Shown here: positions 6,373-13,129 of the stretch, piece after piece
Layout of the letters: each line of letters starts with the position of its first letter
Numbering within the stretch: position 1 is the first letter of the stretch
NCBI GenBank assembly: GCA_001564135.1
Contig: LKNH01000036.1
Coordinates: 1-14,189, forward strand
DNA length: 14,189 nucleotides
Direction of reading: 5' to 3'
DNA from: Halobacteriaceae archaeon Tc-Br11_E2g27
GTDB lineage: Archaea; Halobacteriota; Halobacteria; Halobacteriales; Haloarculaceae
Translations under genes and position numbers: made by a program
Notes under the pieces: model-generated
Told to the model about the DNA's origin: nothing
Database searches by the model: none
What the model saw: only the letters and a program-made list of their open reading frames with translations

Positions 6373-6482
6373 TACGGTCGTTCGTGACTCTTTACCGCCA
6401 TGGTTGAACAAAAAGTAAGTAAGACGCCCTGATACACCGATATCTGCGACATGGTCACGAAAATAATCACGAACGACCGTAT
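6372..6482. repeat. Perfect 16-bp inverted repeat enclosing 79 bases
   Basis: ATACGGTCGTTCGTGA (6372-6387) recurs inverted without mismatch at 6467-6482. The left arm starts on the last base of the stop codon of the KaiC-like gene. A second copy of TCACGAA at 6455-6461 could pair with the end of the left arm instead, giving an alternative shorter hairpin. The 79 bases between the arms contain no gene I can support. No flanking target duplication is visible. Confidence 0.75.
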
Positions 6483-6549
6483 AATGAGACAGCTTTTGCT
6501 TGAGGTCGAATTCACAAACACTTAGCCAGTGGTTTGCAAACAGAGGGAT

Positions 6550-7326
6550 ATGAAACGCGTCCGATTCCGTGACCCGGCAGGAACAGTCCGAACTGGCGAG
6601 TGGCTTGCAGATGACGGCACACCCGCAGAAGCCGCCGTTGCTGGAGCAGGCGGACAAATCGCTTTTGGGGATGAACGGTATACACCGGACGAAGTCGACA
6701 TTCTGCCGCCGTGTGAACCGTCAAAAATCGTCTGTATCGGCCGAAACTACGCTGACCATGCAGACGAGATGGGGAGCGAGGTTCCCGACCGACCGTTGTT
6801 GTTTCTTAAGGGACCGAACGCGGTGTCCCACCACGGGAGCGATATCACGTTGCCAGCGGGCAAAGAGCGACTGGATTACGAAGCCGAGTTGGCGGTGGTC
6901 ATCGGCGAGCAGTGTCGCCACGTAAGCGAAGAGAACGCACTCGATGTCGTCGATGGCTATACCTGTATGGTGGACCTGTCAAATCGTGATGACCAGGAAC
7001 GAGAGACAAACTGGGTCCGCGGGAAAGCGTTCGATAACGCTGCCCCACTGGGCCCAGTTGTGGCCTCTCCCGATTCAGTCCCAGCCGATGCACAAATTCA
7101 ACTGTGGGTGAACGACGAGCTCAAACAGTCTGCATCCAGGGCACAGCTTATTTTCCCGATTCCGGAACTGATTGCCGAGATAACGACGTACATGACTCTG
7201 GAGCCAGGCGACGTTATCGCAACAGGAACACCGGAAGGAGTGGGCCCACTCGCCGACGGTGATGAGGTCACAGTAGAAGTTGAAGGAGTCGGTCGGCTCT
7301 CACACACCGTATCGATTCCGGAGTGA
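6550..7326 (+). CDS. Fumarylacetoacetate hydrolase (FAH) family protein
   Basis: A 258-residue member of the FAH superfamily, metal-dependent enzymes that act on C-C bonds of 2-oxo acids (hydrolysis, hydration, decarboxylation or isomerisation). The family core is complete: CIGRNYADHADEMG (62-75), LFLKGPNAVSHHGSDI (84-99), DYEAELAVVIG (109-119) with metal ligands E111 and E113, DLSNRD (142-147) with the third ligand D142, WVRGKAFDNAAPLGP (155-169), and the C-terminal GDVIATGTPEGVGPL. About 55 N-terminal residues form the small capping domain. Start: ATG at 6550 after GAGGG; an in-frame ATG 7 codons earlier is possible but adds an atypical MVCKQRD. The gene is transcribed alone and converges with the HD gene, with 26 bases between. 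The substrate is unknown, as for most archaeal homologues. Confidence 0.88.
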   Translation: MKRVRFRDPAGTVRTGEWLADDGTPAEAAVAGAGGQIAFGDERYTPDEVDILPPCEPSKIVCIGRNYADHADEMGSEVPDRPLLFLKGPNAVSHHGSDITLPAGKERLDYEAELAVVIGEQCRHVSEENALDVVDGYTCMVDLSNRDDQERETNWVRGKAFDNAAPLGPVVASPDSVPADAQIQLWVNDELKQSASRAQLIFPIPELIAEITTYMTLEPGDVIATGTPEGVGPLADGDEVTVEVEGVGRLSHTVSIPE

Positions 7327-7352
7327 AACCGCCAGGTAGCTTAACAAAGCGC

Positions 7353-8576
7353 TTACTCAAACTCATCAAGCGTCGTATTGATGCCGGCGTGAACCTCACG
7401 AACACGAGCGCCATCGATATCCAGTCCAAGAACGCGAACTGTCGCGTCACCGACCTGGTCTCTGACGGTATTCGGGCAGTAAACGCCAAGCCGCCACTGT
7501 TCTTGCTGTGCACGCTGTAAGGCGTTGACGAGCGTCGACTGTTCGCTGAGCGTCCGCATCTCGCCGTTGACAAGCACCCGCGAACTCGATTCCTTCATCG
7601 ACGGTTTTGACGGGACATCAAGAATGACAGCCTCGCTGTCAACTCCCGCCTGTTCGGCAATTTCGTGTTCGAACGCGCGAATCTGTGGATGGTCGGCGGT
7701 GAGAATATCTTCGGGGACGGTATTAATTTCAGCCCAGACAGCGCGTTTGTATAGCTCCCGGTGAGCCAATCGTCGGGCAGTCTCTGCTGTCTCCTCAGAC
7801 TCACGTAGGGTGACTTCAAGCTCGGAGTCGTCCATTCGCTGGATAATTTCGGGTGACGTCTCCCCCTCTTCGATGACTTTCTCAACGGCTCGTTTGAGCA
7901 TGGTCTTTGATATCCGGGCGACGTGATGCGTATAGACGGTTGGATTCATTAGCGCCCGTGCAACCAATAAACTTTCCGCAGTCTGGACGTTTCCTTCATC
8001 AAGAACGAGTTCGCCGTCCACAAATCGAAGCTCCCGGATGAGTCGCCCGCTGTCGATAGTCCCATACGGAACTCCAGTGTGGTGGGCATCGCGGACTAGG
8101 TAATCCATCCGGTCGACATCAAGTTCCCCCGAAACAAGCTGGCCGAGTTCGCCATTCCCGGCGATAAGATCAGCAATGCGGTCGGGGTTCAGACCGTGGT
8201 CGGTTAGGGCGTCTGCAACAGGCCCGGAATCAAGCAAGTCGTGTACCTCATCGTGATACAGCCCAGTATGTCGATAGAGTACATCTTCGATATTATGAGA
8301 ATATGGGCTGTGTCCGATATCGTGAAGGAGTGCTGCTGCACGAACCCGCTCGGCCTGTGTACCTTCGATACCAAGATGGTCGAGTGCGCTATCCGCGAGA
8401 TAATAGACGCCAAGACTGTGCTCAAATCGAGTGTGGTTCGCAGAGGGATAGACGAGTTCGACGGTTCCGAGCTGTGAGATGCGTCGGAGCCGCTGAACGG
8501 CAGGGGTATCAAGCAGCGCTTCGGCCACACCGGAAATTTCGATGTGGTCGTGGACGCTATCTTTGATTGTGGTCAT
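7353..8576 (-). CDS. HD-domain phosphohydrolase (dNTPase/SAMHD1-like)
   Basis: A 407-residue HD-superfamily metallohydrolase. The metal-binding set is intact: H53 in RFEHSLGVYYLA, the H85-D86 pair in LLHDIGHSPYSHNIED (84-99), and D155 in LDVDRMDYLVRDAHHTG (152-168), with Y159 at the position of the SAMHD1 catalytic-site tyrosine. The preceding IKDSVHDHIEI (4-14) and QRLRRISQLG (28-37) are typical of the deoxynucleotide triphosphohydrolase branch. The roughly 200 C-terminal residues are less recognisable. Start: ATG at 8576, because TTTTAT is centred 28 bases upstream; an earlier in-frame ATG at 8597 adds 7 residues. It diverges from cofD and converges with the FAH gene. Hydrolysis of (deoxy)nucleotides is likely but unproven; the true substrate in archaea is open. 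Confidence 0.88.
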   Translation of the reverse strand: MTTIKDSVHDHIEISGVAEALLDTPAVQRLRRISQLGTVELVYPSANHTRFEHSLGVYYLADSALDHLGIEGTQAERVRAAALLHDIGHSPYSHNIEDVLYRHTGLYHDEVHDLLDSGPVADALTDHGLNPDRIADLIAGNGELGQLVSGELDVDRMDYLVRDAHHTGVPYGTIDSGRLIRELRFVDGELVLDEGNVQTAESLLVARALMNPTVYTHHVARISKTMLKRAVEKVIEEGETSPEIIQRMDDSELEVTLRESEETAETARRLAHRELYKRAVWAEINTVPEDILTADHPQIRAFEHEIAEQAGVDSEAVILDVPSKPSMKESSSRVLVNGEMRTLSEQSTLVNALQRAQQEQWRLGVYCPNTVRDQVGDATVRVLGLDIDGARVREVHAGINTTLDEFE

Positions 8577-8601
8577 TGACGGTGTTTTAGTCGCCACCTG
8601 A

Positions 8602-8607
8602 TAAAAG
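8602..8607 (-). promoter_or_regulatory. TATA box of the HD-domain gene (leaderless)
   Basis: TTTTAT on the minus strand is centred 28 bases upstream of the ATG at 8576. It lies in the 82-base region shared with cofD. For cofD only a weak A/T patch (about 8626-8633) is found at the matching distance. Confidence 0.55.
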
Positions 8608-8658
8608 TGTCAGCTATTGAGACGAGAAATTGAACTAACGGGCGTGACTAGAGCCTCT

Positions 8659-9651
8659 ATGGTTACGTTTCTCTCAGGTGGGACCGGGACCCCGAAACTC
8701 CTCGATGGTGCGGCCGACGTGTTTGCCCCCGCGGAGACGACAGTGGTTGCGAACACCGGCGATGATATCGAACTCGGGGGTTTTCTGGTCTGTCCGGACC
8801 TCGATACGGTGTTGTTTCTGGGTGGGGAGCGTCTTGATACAGAAACGTGGTGGGGAATTGCGGACGATACCGCCGAGACACACCACGAACTCAAACGACT
8901 CGCTGACGCTGCCGGGTTTGATACTGGACCGCGGTATCTCTCTGAGGACGCACAGACCAGCGGTCGGTATCTCGCGCAATGGCGACGATATTCGGGCGTC
9001 GGCGAGTTCATGCATATCGGCGACCGGGACCGTGCCATCCATCTGACGCGCACTGGCTTGCTGGACGAGGGGTACTCGCTCACCGAGGTCACACAATTTC
9101 TCGCAGACGCGCTCTCGGTCCCATGGACACTGCTGCCAATGAGTGATGACCCGGTGGCAACCCTGATTCAGACGCCCGAAGGAAAGATGCATTTTCAAGA
9201 ATTCTGGGTCGCCAACAATGGGGAGCCAGCTATCGAGGCCCTCGAGTTTCGGGGAGCAGACCGTGCGGAGATTACCCAAGAAGTCCGGAAGGCGCTGACT
9301 CAACCTGTCGTGATTGGTCCCTCGAACCCGATAACAAGTATCGGCCCCATGGTGGCCATCGAAGAGTTCAGGACTGCGCTTGAGGATACCCCGGTTGTTG
9401 CTGTGTCGCCTTTCGTCGAGGACACGGTATTTTCTGGTCCTGCGCCGAAGTTGATGCGTGCAGCAGGGTATAAGCCATCGACAAGGGGCGTTGCGGCTGC
9501 CTATCCGTTCGCCGATGCGTTCGTCCTCGATGACGATGACGGGACACAGCTTGATAGGCCAGTAGTTCGAACGGATACGACAATGGATACGGACGCGGAT
9601 GCACGGCGGGTTGCCCGGGCAATCGCGGAAGCACTGAATATGGTGAGCTAG
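8659..9651 (+). CDS. cofD: 2-phospho-L-lactate transferase (coenzyme F420 biosynthesis)
   Basis: A 330-residue CofD. The enzyme transfers a phospholactyl-type unit from a GDP-activated donor (LPPG in archaea) to Fo, giving F420-0. The protein opens directly with the nucleotide-binding loop MVTFLSGGTGTPKLLDG (1-17). NTGDDIELGG (32-41) and PDLDTVLFLGG (46-56) follow, then the later conserved VIGPSNPITSIGPM near residues 217-230. Length is normal for CofD. The chosen start places the Gly-rich loop at the N-terminus as in homologues; the frame is open 14 codons further upstream but that stretch is not family-like. It is the first gene of a four-gene operon (gaps 5, 7 and 3 bases) and diverges from the HD-domain gene. 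Confidence 0.95.
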   Translation: MVTFLSGGTGTPKLLDGAADVFAPAETTVVANTGDDIELGGFLVCPDLDTVLFLGGERLDTETWWGIADDTAETHHELKRLADAAGFDTGPRYLSEDAQTSGRYLAQWRRYSGVGEFMHIGDRDRAIHLTRTGLLDEGYSLTEVTQFLADALSVPWTLLPMSDDPVATLIQTPEGKMHFQEFWVANNGEPAIEALEFRGADRAEITQEVRKALTQPVVIGPSNPITSIGPMVAIEEFRTALEDTPVVAVSPFVEDTVFSGPAPKLMRAAGYKPSTRGVAAAYPFADAFVLDDDDGTQLDRPVVRTDTTMDTDADARRVARAIAEALNMVS

Positions 9652-9656
9652 AACAG

Positions 9657-10442
9657 ATGCCAACGCATCAAAACACGTCCCCCGTAGCGTTCGACCCACC
9701 AGTCGTCCTTGCGAGTTTGAGCGGGCAATCGGATGCATCGTGGGCCAAGCAGGCAAGCGAGTATGCCGGCGGAGCCATGTTGGGTGGCATTGCACTCGAT
9801 GAGCCGACGAGAGCGGCAGCACGAGAACTCCTCGACCGGGAGCGAGACGAGTTTCTCCCAGCGGACCCGATATCGTTTATTGATGAGCAACTCTCCGAAC
9901 TCGAATCGACCGAACTCACGCCGGGTGTTAACGTTCGGACGACAGCACTCGAACCGCTAGCTGAGGCGGCACAGGTCTGTGCTACCCATGGGGCTGTCCT
10001 CGAAATTAATGCCCACTGTCGACAGTCGGAGATGTGCGCGACCGGTGCTGGTGAGTCGCTACTACGGGATGTTGACTCGCTGGTAGCACAGGTGCAGACC
10101 GGGGTAGAATCAGGAGCAACCGTGAGCGTCAAAGTGCGGGCCGAAGTCCCTGGTGTTTCGCTGAGTGCGGTGGGAGACCGGATTGAGGGGGCTGGTGCGA
10201 CACTCATACACATCGATGCAATGGATAGCGAATCAGTTGTCGAGGACGTCCGGGAGGCTACCGACCTCTATATTATTGCAAACAACGAGGTCAGAGACCG
10301 TGAGTCAGTGTTTGAGTATTTCGAGTACGGGGCAGACGCGGTGAGCGTCGGGCGACCGAGTGATAATCCCCATGTGCTTGAAACGGTACGAGAAGCAACG
10401 GAAGAGTGGGTAAAGACTTCCGTGCAGCGCCCTGACGTGTGA
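9657..10442 (+). CDS. Dus-like FMN TIM-barrel protein
   Basis: A 261-residue TIM barrel related to tRNA-dihydrouridine synthases but shorter and diverged. It has landmarks that align with Dus: LEINAHCRQSEMCATGAGESL (115-135) stands where Dus has NxGCP...GAGxxL, with C121 at the catalytic cysteine; VKVR (158-161) matches the FMN-contacting VKxR; IHIDAMD (184-190) matches the VHGR strand; NNEVRD (209-214) and GADAVSVGR (225-233) match the phosphate-binding NG(D) and GADgvmiGR. The C-terminal tRNA-binding helical domain of true Dus enzymes is missing, so tRNA modification is doubtful. It lies between cofD (5 bases) and the CitG-like gene (7 bases), which argues for a small-molecule flavoenzyme or binding role in the same pathway. 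That is inference; the family assignment is firm. Confidence 0.8.
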   Translation: MPTHQNTSPVAFDPPVVLASLSGQSDASWAKQASEYAGGAMLGGIALDEPTRAAARELLDRERDEFLPADPISFIDEQLSELESTELTPGVNVRTTALEPLAEAAQVCATHGAVLEINAHCRQSEMCATGAGESLLRDVDSLVAQVQTGVESGATVSVKVRAEVPGVSLSAVGDRIEGAGATLIHIDAMDSESVVEDVREATDLYIIANNEVRDRESVFEYFEYGADAVSVGRPSDNPHVLETVREATEEWVKTSVQRPDV

Positions 10443-10449
10443 GTAACTG

Positions 10450-11292
10450 ATGACGCTCGACAGAACAACCGTTCAGAATGCACAGCTTGCATTACTGCTG
10501 GAAGTCGCCGGAACGCCAAAGCCCGGAAACGTTGACAGGGAGCACGATTATCCGGACTTACATTTCGAGCAGTTTCTCGCGGGTGCCGTTGGAACTCACA
10601 ACGGGCTCTCGCTGGTAGCGAACGGAGAGTCGCTGGGCACGGGCTTCGAGCGAGCAATCGCCGGGATGAGCAACCAACGTGGTGGGAACACACAGTTCGG
10701 AGCCGTATTGCTTCTCACACCGCTTGTGGCTGCTGCATCGCGAGGCGAGTTGACTCCCGAGCGGGCATCTGCAGTTGTTGAAGAGACAACTGTCGAGGAT
10801 ACGGTTGCCTTCTACCAGGCGTTCGACCACGTGGATGTCGCGGTGAGCGAACCACCGGAGGGAATGGCACCGCTTGACGTGAGACACGGAAGTGAGGCGG
10901 AAGCAGCAATTCGAGAGCGAGAGATACCACTGGGCGAGTTGATGGCCGAGAGCGCTGCGGTCGATGGGATTGCCAGCGAGTGGACAGGCGGGTTCAAACG
11001 GACCTTCGAGGCCGCGGATGCACTACTGCGCCGTGATGGCCCAGTCACCGAACGAGCAGCGGCCGTCTTTCTGGCGCTGCTTGCCTCCGAACCGGATACG
11101 TTCGTTATCGACAAACACGACAGAGAGACAGCTATCGAAGTACAGCAACGGGCCGAGGCAGCGCTTGAAGGCGATGAAAATGTCAATGACCTCGCAGAGG
11201 AGTTCATCGCGAGAGGAATTAATCCTGGGACAACCGCAGATATCGTCGCCGGTGGCTTGTTCGTTGCACTCGAGCGCGGAATGGAGGTGTAA
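10450..11292 (+). CDS. CitG/MdcB-like triphosphoribosyl-dephospho-CoA synthase family protein
   Basis: A 280-residue all-helical protein of the CitG/MdcB family. Characterised members use ATP to ribosylate dephospho-CoA with loss of adenine, making the prosthetic-group precursor of citrate lyase or malonate decarboxylase. Family motifs are clear: EVAGTPKPGNVDR (18-30), THNGLSL (49-55), GGNTQFGAVLLLTPL (78-92) and the C-terminal INPGTTADIVAGGLFVAL (about 258-275). No citrate lyase or malonate decarboxylase genes are nearby, and the gene is buried in the cofD operon directly before DUF447. The CoA substrate is therefore unlikely; a related ATP-dependent ribosylation of another acceptor is a reasonable guess. 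The start ATG lies 7 bases after the previous stop. No truncation or missing motif was seen. Confidence 0.85.
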   Translation: MTLDRTTVQNAQLALLLEVAGTPKPGNVDREHDYPDLHFEQFLAGAVGTHNGLSLVANGESLGTGFERAIAGMSNQRGGNTQFGAVLLLTPLVAAASRGELTPERASAVVEETTVEDTVAFYQAFDHVDVAVSEPPEGMAPLDVRHGSEAEAAIREREIPLGELMAESAAVDGIASEWTGGFKRTFEAADALLRRDGPVTERAAAVFLALLASEPDTFVIDKHDRETAIEVQQRAEAALEGDENVNDLAEEFIARGINPGTTADIVAGGLFVALERGMEV

Positions 11293-11295
11293 TGA

Positions 11296-11928
11296 GTGGC
11301 CGATGAGTCTCTGTCCGGTTGGCCGGTTTCGTTTGACGGAATTATCGAATCCGTTGTAACAACAGAGGGGCCGAACGGGCTGTGGAATGTGGCTGCGCTC
11401 GGGTTGCATAGAAAGGATACAGTGCGAGAGGGTGAGACAGCGGTGGAGAGGGACGAAACAGCGCCGGAAGTTCGTGCACGGACGTGGGGTCGGACGAGAA
11501 CCTGGCGAAACTTTCGCGAACGCGAGATGGGATACGTCCAGTTTACTACTGACCCCGTTCTGTTTGTGAAGGCGGCACTGGAAGTGTACGAGGTGGAAAA
11601 GGCGGTCCTTCCCGAAGCGTATGCGTGGGTGGCGGTCAAACCAGTGGAACTGGAAAGTGGAACAAAAGGAGACACACCGTGGGTTGACTGGCGGCTGGAC
11701 CCCGTTGAAGCAGAGACCGAGGAAAGAGCAGTGCCGACGTTCAACCGTGGCTACGGCGCAGTGGTGGAGGCGACCGTCGCAGCATCTCGACTTAACGTGC
11801 CATCGTATGAGACTGAACAGCTCTGGGAACGGATTGAGTACTTCGAATCAGTTACCAAGCGCTGTGGAGGCGAGCGCGAGCGCGACGCGTTCGAGCGACT
11901 GTTGGCAGCAATCGAGGACGAGCGGTAG
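11296..11928 (+). CDS. DUF447-family protein
   Basis: A 210-residue protein I recognise as the archaeal DUF447 type, thought to have a flavin-reductase-like split-barrel fold. The opening VSFDGIIESVVTTEGPNGLW (11-30) and the following WNVAALGL (30-37) resemble the first strands of FMN-binding split barrels. WRNFREREMGYVQFTTDPVL (about 70-89) and FNRGYGAVVEATVAASRLNV (about 148-167) are the other conserved-looking blocks. The start is GTG at 11296: an in-frame TGA lies immediately upstream, so no earlier start is possible, and the ATG at 11292 hits a stop after four codons. It is last in the cofD operon, 3 bases after the CitG-like gene, and its stop faces that of tpiA across 22 bases. Its biochemical role is unknown to me. 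Confidence 0.8.
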   Translation: MADESLSGWPVSFDGIIESVVTTEGPNGLWNVAALGLHRKDTVREGETAVERDETAPEVRARTWGRTRTWRNFREREMGYVQFTTDPVLFVKAALEVYEVEKAVLPEAYAWVAVKPVELESGTKGDTPWVDWRLDPVEAETEERAVPTFNRGYGAVVEATVAASRLNVPSYETEQLWERIEYFESVTKRCGGERERDAFERLLAAIEDER

Positions 11929-11950
11929 GACAAAAACGAAGACGGCTCTT

Positions 11951-12595
11951 CTACAGTGGGTCAACAAGTGAGGCGAGCGCGTCTTGTGGGTCTTTGGCTT
12001 TGGCGACGCCGCTTGCTAACAGGACACCATCCGCACCCAGTTCGCCAGCCGCGACAACATCCTCTCCGGTCGAGATACCTGCGCCACAGTAGACATCGAC
12101 CGATTCATCCACGCTCGCAGCGGCGGAGACGGCATCACGGACGATGTCGGGGTCGGCTTGACTGACCGGTGTGCCGGTGCCGATAAGCTCCGGAGGCTCC
12201 ACGGCGACCGCATCAGGACCGAGCGCCGTTACTGCTGCAATCTGTTCGGGGTTGTTGGCACAGACACACGTCGAGAGGCCAGCACGATTTGCTGCCCCGA
12301 TACTTGCGTCGATATCAGCGAGTTTCATCCGGTTTTCCGAGTGATTCAAGAGCGTACCGGTCGCGCCCGCATCACTTGTTGCCTCAGCAAGCGTGCTACC
12401 GGTATGGCTGCCGTGTTCGACGGGACTGACGTGCTGGGCGTAGGTGGTGACGCCAGTCTCGGCGACGGACTGGAGATGTGCCGCCTGTGGTGCAATGGCA
12501 ACTTCTGCATCAGTCTCTTCGGCGACTGATGCGCCAGCGGTCGCAATCTCAACTGGGTCACACGGGTAGGCTTTCAGATTGACCAGAACGAACAT
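11951..12595 (-). CDS. tpiA: Triosephosphate isomerase, archaeal short type
   Basis: A 214-residue TIM-barrel enzyme that interconverts glyceraldehyde 3-phosphate and dihydroxyacetone phosphate. Catalytic residues are visible: N6 and K8 in VLVNLKAYP, the electrophile H85 in LLNHSENRM, and the base E133 in AVEPPELIGTG, the archaeal form of the flexible loop 6. The phosphate-binding strands YCGAGISTGEDV and GADGVLLASGVAKAKDP are intact near the end. Length matches the short archaeal family (bacterial enzymes are about 250). Start: ATG at 12595, with a box CTATTTG centred about 27 bases upstream; an in-frame ATG at 12667 would add 24 non-family residues. The gene is transcribed alone. A T5 run follows the stop by 14 bases and may help termination. 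Confidence 0.96.
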   Translation of the reverse strand: MFVLVNLKAYPCDPVEIATAGASVAEETDAEVAIAPQAAHLQSVAETGVTTYAQHVSPVEHGSHTGSTLAEATSDAGATGTLLNHSENRMKLADIDASIGAANRAGLSTCVCANNPEQIAAVTALGPDAVAVEPPELIGTGTPVSQADPDIVRDAVSAAASVDESVDVYCGAGISTGEDVVAAGELGADGVLLASGVAKAKDPQDALASLVDPL

Positions 12596-12617
12596 ACACG
12601 CGTTTGTTCGGGCCATT

Positions 12618-12626
12618 GCAAATAGA
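12618..12626 (-). promoter_or_regulatory. TATA box of tpiA (leaderless)
   Basis: TCTATTTGC on the minus strand is centred 27 bases before the ATG at 12595. It supports the shorter, family-length start. Confidence 0.45.
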
Positions 12627-12698
12627 TTACCGAACTCCGTCCGGCGAGCCAACTTCGAAACCTTCAATTATCCCTGCCGAATACGAAGAAGTGCACGA

Positions 12699-12773
12699 GG
12701 GTTCGTGGTCTAGGCTGGTTATGACACCTCCTTGACATGGAGGAGGTCGGCAGTTCAAATCTGCCCGAACCCA
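12699..12773 (+). tRNA. tRNA-Val (anticodon GAC)
   Basis: A 75-base cloverleaf without intron. The acceptor stem GGGTTCG (12699-12705) pairs with CGAACCC (12766-12772), with discriminator A at 12773. The D arm is 12708-12725. The anticodon stem CCTCC/GGAGG encloses loop TTGACAT, with anticodon GAC at 12734-12736. The variable loop is AGGTC, and the T arm is GGCAG-TTCAAAT-CTGCC. The 3' CCA is not encoded, as usual in archaea. It would read valine codons GUC and GUU. CAATTATCC at about 12665-12673 is at a suitable distance for a promoter box. Confidence 0.96.
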
Positions 12774-12947
12774 TCGCTGATTTAACATTTTCTGAACCTC
12801 AAGTAAGCGAACGTAAGAATGTTTCTACGGGGGTTGAACCGGAAATATGTGAGGCATGTGGGAGATACATTATAGTTCCTAACCACATATATCCAGCAAC
12901 CGACAGACCAGGGTATCAACTATGAGCATCACCCAAGAATGGACCCA
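12774..12947 (+). other. Gene-poor stretch behind the tRNA with an open frame of unknown status
   Basis: A/T-richer than its surroundings. A plus-strand frame is open from inside the tRNA (ATG 12737) to TGA 12923-12925. Outside the tRNA it reads about 50 residues with a C-x2-C pair (ICEACGRYIIV) and no start codon of its own. A 29-residue ORF overlaps its stop (ATGA at 12922). I see no recognisable family and do not call a gene. It may be the remnant of a gene joined to the tRNA end, or chance. Confidence 0.3.
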
Positions 12948-13055
12948 TCAACGACGCCGAGTGTCTTCACCAGAGAGATACGTCGCAGTCAGATCTGTGA
13001 ACTTCTGGTGATTATCGACATATAGAACACGAAGTGGCGTAGTCAGTGACTGCAT
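12948..13055 (-). pseudogene. Truncated start of a response-regulator receiver domain
   Basis: A 35-codon frame, MQSLTTPLRVLYVDNHQKFT and onward to YLSGED, matches the first strand and first helix of haloarchaeal receiver domains (pattern LRVLhVDDdpxFaDLTAtyLereD). The acidic pair that binds magnesium is VDN here instead of VDD. After GED the sequence breaks off within a few codons at a TGA. The phosphorylated aspartate strand and everything after it are absent, so this is a degraded fragment of a sensor or regulator protein. The frame is also open upstream to the end of the membrane gene at 13130, but that part (through the U-rich terminator) does not look coding. Confidence 0.6.
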
Positions 13056-13081
13056 CTTGGTTCTTCTTTCTACAATTGCAC

Positions 13082-13094
13082 AAAAAAGGAAAAA
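13082..13094 (-). terminator. U-rich terminator of the membrane-protein operon
   Basis: On the minus strand TTTTTCCTTTTTT lies about 36-48 bases after the stop of the membrane-protein gene. Oligo-U tracts of this kind end transcription in archaea. No strong stem precedes it. Confidence 0.55.
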
Positions 13095-13129
13095 GCCCGT
13101 TGATACGAGCTGAGTCCGAGAGTTGCCCA

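Noticed and set aside
8674..9822. Minus-strand open frame of 382 codons opposite cofD
   Set aside because: It is an antisense shadow of cofD and the start of the Dus-like gene. The translation is rich in Arg, Cys and His in a way that no haloarchaeal protein is, and has no motif.
10812..11744. Minus-strand open frame of 310 codons opposite the CitG-like and DUF447 genes
   Set aside because: A Ser/Thr/Ala-rich low-complexity translation opposite two genes with clear family motifs; it is a by-product of codon bias.
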